NCBI GenBank assembly: GCA_007644065.1
Contig: VJWN01000002.1
Span: forward strand, 2,505,831 to 2,569,830
DNA from: Margaritispora aquatica
Lineage: Eukaryota; Ascomycota; Leotiomycetes; Helotiales; Discinellaceae
Direction: 5' to 3'
DNA: 64,000 bases
The notes beneath the pieces were generated by a model, which was given only the letters and a program-made list of their open reading frames with translations, was not told where the DNA came from and did not search any database. Of this stretch, positions 46,350 through 56,847 are shown one piece after another. The position numbers and the translations under genes were made by a program. Every line of letters starts with the position of its first letter. Within the stretch, counting starts at the first letter, position 1.

Positions 46350-47439
46350 ATGGCGCCTTACAATCCAATTGAGGACATTCCGAATCTGTCGGGTAAAGTC
46401 ATTTTGGTTACCGGAGGTCAGAGCCCCTTCCTTCAGTTGATCTCTTTCTATACAAGCGGTTCCAAATTGTCTGATCCTGCAAAAATCATTCTACTCTTTG
46501 AGTTATATCTGACCATGTGCAGGCACGAACGGCCTAGGAGTCCAAACAGTTCTCAATTTAGCTGCTCATGCACCTGCTCACATTTTCTTCACTGGACGTT
46601 CTGTCAGCAGTGCCGACAAAGTCATCGCTGATGCCGGAACAAAATATCCTAGTGTTGCAGTCACCTTCCTTCCTATTGATCTCGCTTCGTTGGCATCGGT
46701 GCGTGCTGGAGCCAAGAAACTCCTCACATTGACGAGTCGACTCGATCTTCTCATCTGTAATGCCGGTGTCATGGTATATCCTCCCTTTTGTATTTCAGCC
46801 TCCTTGTAGACTAACATATCACAGGCAATTCCAGCTGATCTCACTAAGGATGGATATGAAATCCAATTTGGCACCAATCATCTTTCCCACGCGCTACTCA
46901 CTAAGCTCCTCCTACCAATTCTCATCTCAACAGCCAAACTTCCAGAAGCAGACGTGCGCGTTGTCTACCTCACAAGCCTTGGGTACCGTGGCCATCCTAC
47001 CGGTGGCATCAAGTTTGATTCTTTGAAGACCACTCAAAGCCACCTCCGTCCCCTTGGCCCCTGGCAGCGATACGGCCAATCGAAAGTCGCCAACATCCTC
47101 TACGCCTCTTCTCTCGCCAAGAAGTACGGCAAAGAAGGGATAATCTCAGTGAGTGTACACCCGGGCGTTTTCAATACTCCTCTGGTGAAGAATCTCGGCT
47201 GGGCAAACAGGGCTTTTGTATGGGTTGGCAATGCTGGAAAAGTGAAGGATGAGACTGTTGACGGCGAGGGAGCTTGGAACTCTTGCTGGGCGGCGACGAG
47301 CCCGAGGGGGAAATTGATCAATGGTGCTTTCTATATGCCTGTTGGTGAGAAGGGGGAGAAGGTCCGAGAAAGTGGAAATGAGAAGTTGGAAGAGGAATTG
47401 TGGACTTGGACTGAGAAGGAATTGTTGCCTTGGATGTGA
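46350..47439 (+). CDS. Short-chain dehydrogenase/reductase (SDR)
   Basis: Three exons (46350-46416, 46523-46773, 46825-47439) give 310 aa. The cofactor motif TGGTNGLG (residues 21-28) is assembled across the first intron. The NNAG-equivalent motif is CNAGVM, the catalytic serine lies in YLTSLG (about S157), and the YxxxK pair is Y189/K193 in RYGQSK. VHPGVFNTPLV is the post-catalytic motif of the retinol-dehydrogenase/WW-oxidoreductase-like SDR group. It should be a cytosolic NAD(P)-dependent oxidoreductase. The substrate cannot be inferred and no biosynthetic cluster surrounds it. Confidence 0.9.
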
Positions 47440-48114
47440 TGGAGTTAGTGATGTATCGTAGAATTCAGGAGGTTAGGCGATGACTAATGAGAGGTAGATT
47501 CTGAGACTAATATATGTAGGAGACGGAACTCAACTCATTCATTTCTTTTGAAGTGTCGCTTGACTGGGCTTCATCACGTGAAGTGACGTTTTGCCAATCA
47601 CTTTAAGACTATTCGACACTGCATTAGTCTCGATGTTTTCTTACTTGGTTCGCTTGTTTTGGAAGCAAACGATGTACTATGCACCCTTTGTAGGATCAAT
47701 TACATAACCAGGAGTCGTAGCATGGTATGTTATCATCGGAATTCGGACTCAACGGATCACAACCTTTCTGCACATACAATTGACATCGTTATGAAACTAA
47801 AGAAGCATCTCGGTACCGTCGCTGAAAAAAAAGTTTCATATCGAAAGATTGTATTAGGTGATTTAAATATAATTCGAAAATCTCACCCTTTGCCGGTCCA
47901 AATTAGGAAGGTACCTACCCCTGCCCCACATAGTAAACATAGCCCCCCTTTTCATTCGGTAAAGTTCGCCAACCATAGGGAACTTCACAATATCCGTCGG
48001 AGATGGTCTAAGTCATACTCATACAGATATTAGACGACAACCCCAACAGTCTGTGAAATATAAACTCATCTCATCTCTTTAACCAACAATCTACGTTCAC
48101 AAACACATTTCACA
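47440..48114. other. Intergenic spacer
   Basis: 675 bp between two plus-strand genes. The open frame at 47659-48033 has no motif. A leader with CTCATCTCATCTC lies just before the next ATG. Confidence 0.5.
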
Positions 48115-48968
48115 ATGGCCAAGACCACCTTACAGGCACCACCACCTCCACCCCGTCCCACCCTCCCCAAATCCACCCTCCCAACATTCATTCGGCCCGC
48201 CTCCCTCGCAGACGTCACGCAAATCGGCCGCCTCGCAGCCCGGACCTACCTCCACGATCCGCTCGACCAATTCCTCGCCCCCTCCCGCTTCCAGCACTAC
48301 CGGCACTACGAGCGCGGGTACATCCAGCGGGCGCGGAAGCGCTTCTTCTCTACTCGCATCATCGGTGTCGTGGCGTGCACGACTGCTGACCTGGGCACGC
48401 CGATCGGACACGCGATTTTTGAGCGCTTGGGCGACGATGAGGCCGCGAAGAGCATGGACAGAGATGTAGAGACGTGGTGGAGGTTGTGTCTTTGGATTAT
48501 GGCGTCCGTGTATCCGCTTTGGGTGAGTGCGTGGTGGTTCTTGGTGGGCGGGAACAAGAGCGACAGTCCCGAGAATATTAGGGCTTTTAACACGATTATG
48601 GGGAATGCGGGGGATGCGCAGTGGGAGGTGCAGGAGAGGAAGTGTAGGTGGCATGCAAGGAGCGTGGTGGTCAGTGAGGAGTTTCAGAGACAGGGGATTG
48701 GAAAGATGTTGATGAGAGAGGTGCTGCAGCGAGCGGAGAGGGAGAATGTCGTCGTGGGTTTGGAAAGTAGTGCTAGAGGGGAGGGCATGTATAGGAGTGT
48801 TGGGTTTGGACTTTTAGGCAGGTTTCAGGGCACGGATTTTGAGAAGGATCAGGGTGGGGTTATGATGGTGAGTGTTATTTTTGATTTGTATTATGGTAGA
48901 AGTGGGTGCTAATCAGAATTTAGTGGACTCCGCCTGCTTGGAAACAAGAGGAGAGTGTGAAAATCTGA
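48115..48968 (+). CDS. GNAT-family N-acetyltransferase
   Basis: Two exons, 48115-48867 and 48924-48968, give 265 aa. Reading through the 56-nt intron happens to give the same length, but the spliced end (GGVMMWTPPAWKQEE) is characteristic of this fungal GNAT group. A Pro-rich start precedes TFIRPASLADVTQIGRLAARTY. The acetyl-CoA-binding motif A is seen in RSVVVSEEFQRQGIGKMLM (QRQGIG matches Q/RxxGxG/A), followed by LESSARGEGMYRSVGFGLLG. It should transfer acetyl from acetyl-CoA to an amine, but the substrate is unknown. The first exon uses many GC-ending codons at its start, unlike neighbouring genes. Confidence 0.88.
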
Positions 48969-49313
48969 GGTGGAAAATGGAAAGCTGCAAGATGCTTGTG
49001 CTTGAATAAGCAGGGGTCAATACTTCGCTACATACTGAAGAATCGGGTCAATCTTGGCTCAGCTTGCAAATTTCAGGCACTGAAAAGGAAGTATTTTACA
49101 ATTGTATGAACAACCTCGTCTTGATTCTATCTACCAATGTACATATGATGAGCATTATATTAACATTACGCCAAACTCAACCTCCACTACCACGCCCGAG
49201 CGATCAGCGGAGGCAGACCAAAATACCAAGCTTTTTAGCCGAGCTTAGTATGGCAGCAACAACTCTGTTGATGAGAGAAATTTTGCCATCAAGAAGAGCA
49301 CGGATCCAGTTTA
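48969..49313. other. Intergenic spacer between convergent genes
   Basis: 345 bp where the acetyltransferase and the oxidase fusion converge. Nothing recognised beyond 3' flanks. Confidence 0.5.
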
Positions 49314-52300
49314 TTATGCTGGCGCAGGCTGGAATTTCTCAAGCAGAGCCCTGTTTTAGTGTCAGTATTGATTCAACCAAAGTATGGCAGAAGCGGAATC
49401 TTGACTTACCCCCAGTTTTGTAGAGGTGGCAAAGTGTTTTCTCCGGTAAGATCAAGATAGTTCTTGGTGTTTCCGGCAGCGTTTCCTTTCATTGCAACAC
49501 CTCCAGTAGCACAGACCTTCTTGTGGCTGGTCGGGATGTACAGAGATTGCTTCTTCAACTCTGCTGGAGCCTCAATGAAAGTCATGGTCAAGCCAGCCTC
49601 TACATGCCACTCATTGTGGCAATGGAACAGCCATACACCTGGGTTATCAGCGACGAAACGAACTGTGGCCGCTCCAGAGGGGTGTACGAGAATGGTGTCG
49701 CGTCTCATTGGGATGGCATCTGCTCCAGAGTTATCTGGAGAATCAGTGAATAAAAGTCCATTCCCGACGCGGTTGAGCACCTGGAAATTGTGCCCGTGGA
49801 GATGGAATGGATGTGGCTGGGAATCGTGATTATAGATAATAAGCTCAACGACTGCCTTATATGGGAGTATCACTGGCTTTGTGTAGGTTCCGTAGATCAT
49901 TGGATTCTCGACTTGATCTGCCTTGGCAGCACGGAGAGTATACAAAGTTGGGACCTCAACAAATTAGTAAGGCAATGATTAAGGATGGAGAATTCAAACC
50001 TTTGGTGGAACATAGGAGATAGCACCGAAGAAGCCTCTGAATTGGCCATTCTCATTTGATGAAAATCCGGCAGAAAGTTCCATGCTAAGCAAAAGTTAGT
50101 CTTGATCATCATCTAAAAGCTTCTTGGACTCACGAGATATCCGCGGCACCCTGGGCGTTATTGTATGTTTTGACACCATCAAGAGGCACCATGAGAGCGT
50201 CGTCAAATACCTGGGGAGTCAGAGCCCATCCCCTTGAATCTATAGCAACAATATCAGGAAGGCTAGCTGCCGCATTGTAGATCAAATAGGCCTTGGTCTG
50301 TTGATGGTCAGCAACCTTCAATATGAGTGAACAAGGATTCATACAAAGCCAACATAACTTCCATCAGAGTTCATCTTAAATGAATCGAACATATCAGTAT
50401 TCATCTGAGAGATAACTCCATAATTAACCGAAGGATCAGCATTGGCTGTCAACAGCACAGTGTAGCGTTGAGCGGTGGTTACGTAAAGCTGTTGGGTCTG
50501 GAACGGAGTAGTATAGACACCATCAATCTCAACAACGGTCATAGTGTGCTCATTGAATTGCACGTAATGTGCGGCAAATGCGGCCATGCTGATAATATTG
50601 AACAGGTATGTCTTGCCAGCCTCTACGGCAAACTTGACGCCCTGAGACTCGTTAATCAGAGTGGAATCAGGAACCGGCTCCGTCCCGCCATAATTATCCA
50701 TATTAGCTGGAGACTGATAATAATTTACGAGGACGGGCGCTTCAGAGTGATAGTGATCAGACAAAGTCATTGTATATTGTTTATCAAAGGTGAACGGAGC
50801 GGCGTAATCAGTAATGATGATTGGGCCGCGGAGGCCATCTACGAGTGTTAACATTGTCATCAGACGAAACTTGCTTGCTTACCAAGATATTGCCCTCCAA
50901 TATGTGCATGATACCAGTATGTACCGGTTTGTTGAATCTGGAGACCAAATGTCAGTCATATTTGAACAAAATAAACTGATAACATGTTTCACCAACCTTG
51001 AATTGGTAGACAAATGATGATCCTGGTGGTATAGGGCATTGCGTGACATGAGCAGGGCCATCTTGGCTGTTTGATCCGAACTGATACAGACCATGGAAAT
51101 GGATGGCACTTGTTTCATTGACCAAACCGTTTACAAGATTGATTTTGATGGTATCTCCCACGTTTGCGACAATTGGCGGGCAGGGCCATACTCCATTAAT
51201 TCCGATCATAGGTCTTGAGAATCCATCTGGTGCTGCATTGACCCAGCCGAGAGTCCAGTCCAGCTTCCTAGTGACTGGCTTTGGTACCTTGACTGTTGGC
51301 TTCACAATCGCACTTGAGGAGGTAGAAGTCTTCTTGAGAGAACCGGAGGCAAGGCTTGATGAAGCTGAAGAAGTAGCTTTTGTAGTTATTGTTAAAAATG
51401 TTGCTGAGCTGCTCGCAGGAGATGAGACGGAGGAAGATGAAAGTACAGAGCTTTGTGCTGACGAGGACGGTATGCTGGTGGAAGCTTTCGATGTTGATGC
51501 TGGCTTGCTTGATGATGATGCTCCCGATGGAACAGGAGGTGCGGCGCCGGCAATACCCCCAATAAGAACAAGACTATCGCCTGTTGTGACGTAAACACGG
51601 TTGTTTCCAAAAGCAGGTCGATGGAATTTTGTCAGACCACCACTTCCTGGGAGGTTAACCGGTGTCAAAACCTTGCTTCCTGGGTCCGGTACAGCACGGT
51701 AGGCTGTCAATCCTTTTGTCGTATCGGCAAGCCAGACCTAGCATATGTATCAGAGGCTGGGCTACTTATGATCAGAGGGTTTGGCAACTCACAATAGCAG
51801 TCCCAGGTTGGCCGTTGAGACTGGTGACCGTAGGACTTCCATGGCAGCCGTGAGTCAGGACGGAGGAAGCAGTGAGTTCGAAATTTGGTTGACCTTTGCT
51901 ATTGAAAATGAGTTTGTAAGCATCGAGAGTGCTGGAGCTGCTGCAAATACTGTCACAAAAATCAGCTAAGGCCTCTAATAGTCCGAGTCTGACAAGCATA
52001 CTAAACCCATCCTCCTTCACCTGGATAACTACCGATACCATTGTAGAAAGTCTTTCCTGGGAATGTAAATGTTTGAAGAACTTATCCCAATTAGCATTAA
52101 CTTCCAAGCAATCCTCGTCCGAGATACATACTTCCATCTGTTCCACCTGGACCTATATAATATTAGTTTTAAAGAATCTATTTCATGCGGAATTTGGCTT
52201 ACCATTCTTGTACCCTCCCATGTTGTCAGCATCCATCACGTAAATAACTCCAGCTTTGCTTCCGCTAATAGCAACACGATTTACTCCACCTCCTGAGAAA

Positions 52301-53771
52301 GGAGTAGAGTCGAGTAAAGAAACCCCGGATGCAGAGACATCCTTGTCGCCAGTGTTCAATGCGACGTAGTTTGATGGAACGAAGAAGTCCTCTTGAGTAA
52401 TGACACCAGTGACAGGGTCAACTCCCATACTTACCATAGCTTGACCGAGAGTACTAATAGCGGTTTTACCATTGGCAGGAGGCCCAGCAGCGCCGCCCTA
52501 TGTGGTAGATCATGTCAGCAAGCTTTTGAGAATTTGTTGTAGTCATGGAATTATTAACGTTGTTTCTTGATGTCTTTTGAACCGCTATTGACTATGAGGG
52601 TACTTACAAGATCTCCGGGGCCATCGCTATTACTACAAACTGTTAGAATCGCCCCATGAACTAAATGGGTTTACATACCCAGTAGCAAAGAAGACACGGT
52701 TATTATCCAAGTCGGTAGCAAGACCCATTCCAGACTGCCAGATGCCCGCCTTACCCCCCTTGGCGGTTTTCCAATCGGGTCCTTGCGCGGGTGCACCTAA
52801 ATTCTCGATTGTTAATCGTATTTAATAGTATACCAGTGAATACTCGGCTATTCTTACCTGGTGAAGCCATCATGGCGTAGATGCTTGTGACACCTTTGCC
52901 TGGAGTCTTGCTGACGGCTACCAACATGCCAGTGAAGTTCATGCTATCACAATGACCTCCAAAGCCTGCGACAATACTGTCGCCAATCATAGTAAGACCT
53001 GGTCTTTGCATGACTGTACCTCCAACAAAGTATCGAGTGGGGTCATTGACAGACGGCCCATTTACCGCTACCGGAAAGCCAGGTACATCTGTTAACCCTG
53101 GAAGTTGTATAGCATACATCTTGTAGACACCTTGTATCAATGTTAGTATCTTCAACTGAAGTTAATGAGCTGGTTTGAGATATTTCCTAACCTGCAAGCG
53201 TTCCTTGTGAACCTGGCTTTCCATTGATGTAGCTTTTGGCGTATAAATACATGATGCCAGTATCAGGATCAATGACTATAAGTGGAAAATTAGTCAATAT
53301 ATTTGAAGCGTGCGTACTCCGAAAAACGCACTTGGTGTTCCTGTGATTCCAACACTTCCATCTTGGTTACAGTTCGAGTCAATTGCTGAGAAAGGAGGAT
53401 CAAGAGTCCGAGTCTTGTAGATTGTGCTCGTCACACCATCGACAAGTCTGACAATGTTCATATCAGAAACAAGAACGACAAGCTCATTAGTAAAGCCTGG
53501 CGGGGTATAGACAAGTGGGGTTCCATAGAATGCTTCGCCGGCAGTATTAAAGTTGACGTTTTTCAGCTTAGTCCATGTCGCGACCTGAGCAGGGCTGATG
53601 TTATGGTTTGGGAGATATCCTGACTGCGGGGGATCCTAATTCACGAAATCAGAATCTACACACTAAATGCTCCTCTTCGATACTTACCGCAGCCTGTGTT
53701 TCATCTGTGGAAGCAAGCGCATTAATAAGGAGTGGCAGGGCTGTAAGCCCGAATATATGGGATAAACGCAT
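49314..53771 (-). CDS. Fusion of PQQ-type beta-propeller and multicopper oxidase, secreted
   Basis: Seventeen exons give one 1186-aa frame. Exons in minus order: 53688-53771, 53332-53635, 53192-53275, 52858-53130, 52679-52796, 52608-52626, 52203-52497, 52102-52152, 52002-52056, 51793-51949, 50997-51737, 50883-50937, 50345-50838, 50134-50297, 50000-50084, 49410-49954, 49314-49350. A signal peptide (FGLTALPLLINALAS) precedes a quinoprotein-like propeller of about 500 residues (GTPLVYTPPGFTNELVVL, NRVFFATGDGPGDLGG, NRVAISGSKAGVIYVMDAD). A Ser/Thr-rich linker (about 550-625) leads to a complete multicopper oxidase: HFHG (693-695), WYHAHIGG (737-739), HPFHLHGH (1041-1046) and HCHNEWHVEAGL (1104-1109). 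All four copper motifs are intact, so it should oxidise phenols or metal ions outside the cell. Whether the propeller binds PQQ is unknown. Confidence 0.88.
52608..52626 (-). other. 19-nt micro-exon within the propeller-oxidase gene
   Basis: Sixth exon of the fusion gene. It sits between a 52-nt and a 110-nt GT-AG intron and encodes most of GDGPGDL. Omitting it shifts the frame. Including it joins FFATG to DGPGDLGGAAGPP. Confidence 0.75.
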
Positions 53772-55572
53772 TTCCGTTCTTAAAAGAGTGTCGTGAAGTT
53801 GATGAGCTGTAAAGACTGAATTTGGCCAGCTGCCAATTGTCAAAGAGAGCAATCGCTAAAGCTGCCATCAATATTTCTGGGGATGCCAGAGTATATATCA
53901 AGATGGGGAGATTATCCACCAACGTGACTGTCCCAGGTGAGACATCTCGATAGGAGAACTGCTGCATTGCTTTTATCGCCTTGTTCTTTTGGAAAGCGCC
54001 TCAAAGCTGTCACTTCACAATAGCAAGCTGCAGAATCAGCCGCATCCGAGTTGTGGACGCATCGTGCCTTTTCTCTGTTTTTATGTCTTGCAGTTGTGGA
54101 GTCTCAGCAAATAAGGTTGCCGATCCACAAAGGCCGTGGAGATCAGGTTGGTTCTTTCATCCTGATGGCTCAACGTCCGAGACAGGGGAGATTTGTTTCT
54201 GGAACATGGCAATATTGGCAATGCTTCTCACCATGCTTTTTCTTCTGATCGTTCAACTTTCCAACTGCATTGTGGGATGGAAAAACAAATTCCAGGGGCA
54301 ATCTTTAAGGAGCAATGTCAAGTCAAGCTTTCGGAAGTTGACTATCTTAGAATAGGTAGGTAGAGCAATGGAATGGAAGTGGAGTGCTGACGAGAGATCT
54401 CGTGATCAACTAGTCGTCTTGGCATGCTTGCGTATTTCGTATTTCGCCTCATATTCCATACTCCTGAATGTGAGGCTCGTTTGCATTTCTTGATGACTTC
54501 GTAGCTAATTATGGTTGTGTCTAAGTTGATAAGTTACCTTTCAATGTTAAAGCTAGTCATCTTTTCCTTAGTGACTTCGGAAATATTATTCACGCTTGCG
54601 GGTACCTTACCTACCTAGGTAAGGTAGGTGGTGAGGGATTTAATCATGTGACATCAATCCACACTTACCTAGCTTTGACATGAAAATAGTTAGAACACTA
54701 TTGTAAAATTAAAGGGCGTTATATCAAATAATTACTGGGACAATATGCATAGACATACCAAGAGGTCCAATGTATGAATTTTGGTATGTCATTGCAAAAA
54801 TTGAGACGGAATGAAGAGTCGCCCATCTGTACAAGCAAGAGACGTCGTCTTCCCTTTAGAAGAAAATCCTATGTAAGACAATGAGTTATTAGCAACTAGA
54901 TATACTCTCTTAGACCAGGGTTCTCTACTGTATGCTTTCATTTGCGCCTTCGTAACAACAACAAAAACAACAACATGTATAATGACAGAGCTTTTTTTTA
55001 ACCACTATAAACAAACCACCTGAAGTCTGGTCAGTAGGTAAGCAAAGACATGGTTCGATATTATTGACAAACATTCAGTCGAGCCATTAAGCAGATAAAT
55101 CCTGTGCTCAAAATATTTTCAATTGCTCACCCCTCGCTTAAGACGTTCTTGATGAATATCGATACTATAGGCCTTTTGTCTTTCTTCAACTATGTATCTA
55201 GCTATTTCAAGAGACGTAATCATACTCACTAGATATTGTTAATGGTTTAAAAAAGCCTATACACTGATCCGGACCAATCCTAGTCTGATGCGGTTCATTT
55301 CCAATCTGCAAAGGACTTGACCCAAACGACACTCGCTAAAAACATACACGCTCGAACTCCAGTTCACAGCACTATATTGCAGCCTTGAACTACGTACCCA
55401 GCGAGGCCGATTCAGGTGAGCCTCATTCTATAATCTTCCGTAGTTCCAAATATTCTTCTCGAGCAACTTGACAGACTTAAACCCTCAACTCTGGACAACG
55501 ACACTCGCAAATCCCAAACATCACACATCACTTCCAACCATCAAATACTATAAGCTCAATCACCGCGTAAAA
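53772..55572. promoter_or_regulatory. Divergent intergenic region of the oxidase fusion and amidoligase genes
   Basis: 1.8 kb between two divergent start codons. It contains a perfect hairpin-forming inverted repeat at 54603-54626. Open frames at 53981-54355 lack motifs. Nothing else was recognised. Confidence 0.5.
54603..54626. repeat. Perfect short inverted repeat
   Basis: TACCTTACC at 54603-54611 is the exact reverse complement of GGTAAGGTA at 54618-54626. The adjacent T-A pair extends the stem to 10 bp with a 4-nt loop. In a divergent promoter region this could be a dimeric protein-binding site. It may equally be a remnant of TACC microsatellite expansion. Confidence 0.85.
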
Positions 55573-56847
55573 ATGGCTAGCAATAAGATCTTTTTCGGCA
55601 TAGAGCTCGAATTTCATATCGCTTATTTGCCATCCGCCAACGCCGTTCCACTCCTTGCAGATGTTGGCAAGGTTACCTATTTCCCACTCACTGGCCAAGC
55701 TACTCACGACGAGTATGGCCAGCCTTTCAATCGCCTTGAAAAGCATAATCAAACCAAGCAAGCTATTCTCGAACATGTCTGTGCCAGCCTGGTAGCAGCG
55801 GGACACCCAGCCATTGTCGAGATTTCCAAAGACGTTTCAAAGAGTAAAGGATACTGGCGCACAGCGAAAGAAGACTTAGCCGAGCTTACAGATCCAAACA
55901 GTCCATATAGTTGGTATGCGATGGAGCTCAGCTCCCCTGCTCTCGCCTACAGCCCTGAATCCATAGCCGAAGTTCTCGCAGTCGCTAAGCTTGTCAAAGA
56001 TAATTATCTCGTGCGTCCAGGCGGGGGCCTGCATATCCATGTGTCTGCTGGACAAAACCCGGCTAAGGTGTTTGATCTGGACACTTTAAGAAGATTGCTT
56101 AGTTTCTTGTGGTGCTTTTCTCCCCAGCTGGATACTCTACATGAGCCTGAGCGCCAAGACCACGATTATTGCTTGAGCTGGCGAACCGACTCTCCTCTTG
56201 AGCAGCGACTTACCGAAGCAGGCTTTACAGATGCCAAAGAGCGCAATACCATGGCAATTGATTGGTTATTTAGCCAAGACGATTGCTTGGAGACGTTGTA
56301 CGAAGTCATTGGTCCTTGCTATAGCTCAATGCAACGTTTTTCGGCATATAATATCACTCCTGCAGCTCAATTTCTGGAAGTTCAAGATAAAGAGAAGAAG
56401 CACAAACTCACATTTGGCGCCCCACCTAAATTCTCGCTTCTCCAAGATCAAAAGCCTACAATCGAATTCCGCCAGCACAAGGGTAGCTTGGAAGAGGCTC
56501 GGATCTCGCATTGGATCAGGCTCGTTGGCGAAATCATTCGATTTTGCCAGGAGTGCTCCCAGCCAGATTTCGAAGCGTTGATGGAGAAGAGCCAATTGGA
56601 AACGTGGGAGAAATGGGGAGATGAGAAGAGATGTGAGTATGAGGCAGAGAAGCAGGAGAAATACCAGCAACAAACGAAGGTATCAAATGCTCGACAGCAG
56701 AAGCTGTTTGGTCCTTGTGCTGCCGAGGGAGATTTCACTGTCATTCAATTACTGGAGATGATGCATGTTGATAAAGAGGTCGTTGACTACTACCGAACTA
56801 GGGTATTTCCTCTCAGTTATGGAGGGTCCCTTTTGTTCAAGGATTAG
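55573..56847 (+). CDS. Putative amidoligase-domain protein
   Basis: Single exon of 424 aa. The start FFGIELEFHIAYLP carries the GxExEF motif of the amidoligase family (carboxylate-amine/COOH-NH2 ligase fold). WYAMELSSPALAY, RPGGGLHIHVSAGQNP and PTIEFRQHKGSLEEARISHW complete the conserved acid and His positions expected to bind ATP-Mg and substrate. Family members are proposed to form amide or isopeptide bonds. Those in fungi are mostly uncharacterised. The C-terminus has a Glu/Lys/Gln coiled-coil segment (EYEAEKQEKYQQQTK). The frame is open to 55468 without ATG, so 55573 is used. No signal peptide. Confidence 0.85.
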   Translation: MASNKIFFGIELEFHIAYLPSANAVPLLADVGKVTYFPLTGQATHDEYGQPFNRLEKHNQTKQAILEHVCASLVAAGHPAIVEISKDVSKSKGYWRTAKEDLAELTDPNSPYSWYAMELSSPALAYSPESIAEVLAVAKLVKDNYLVRPGGGLHIHVSAGQNPAKVFDLDTLRRLLSFLWCFSPQLDTLHEPERQDHDYCLSWRTDSPLEQRLTEAGFTDAKERNTMAIDWLFSQDDCLETLYEVIGPCYSSMQRFSAYNITPAAQFLEVQDKEKKHKLTFGAPPKFSLLQDQKPTIEFRQHKGSLEEARISHWIRLVGEIIRFCQECSQPDFEALMEKSQLETWEKWGDEKRCEYEAEKQEKYQQQTKVSNARQQKLFGPCAAEGDFTVIQLLEMMHVDKEVVDYYRTRVFPLSYGGSLLFKD

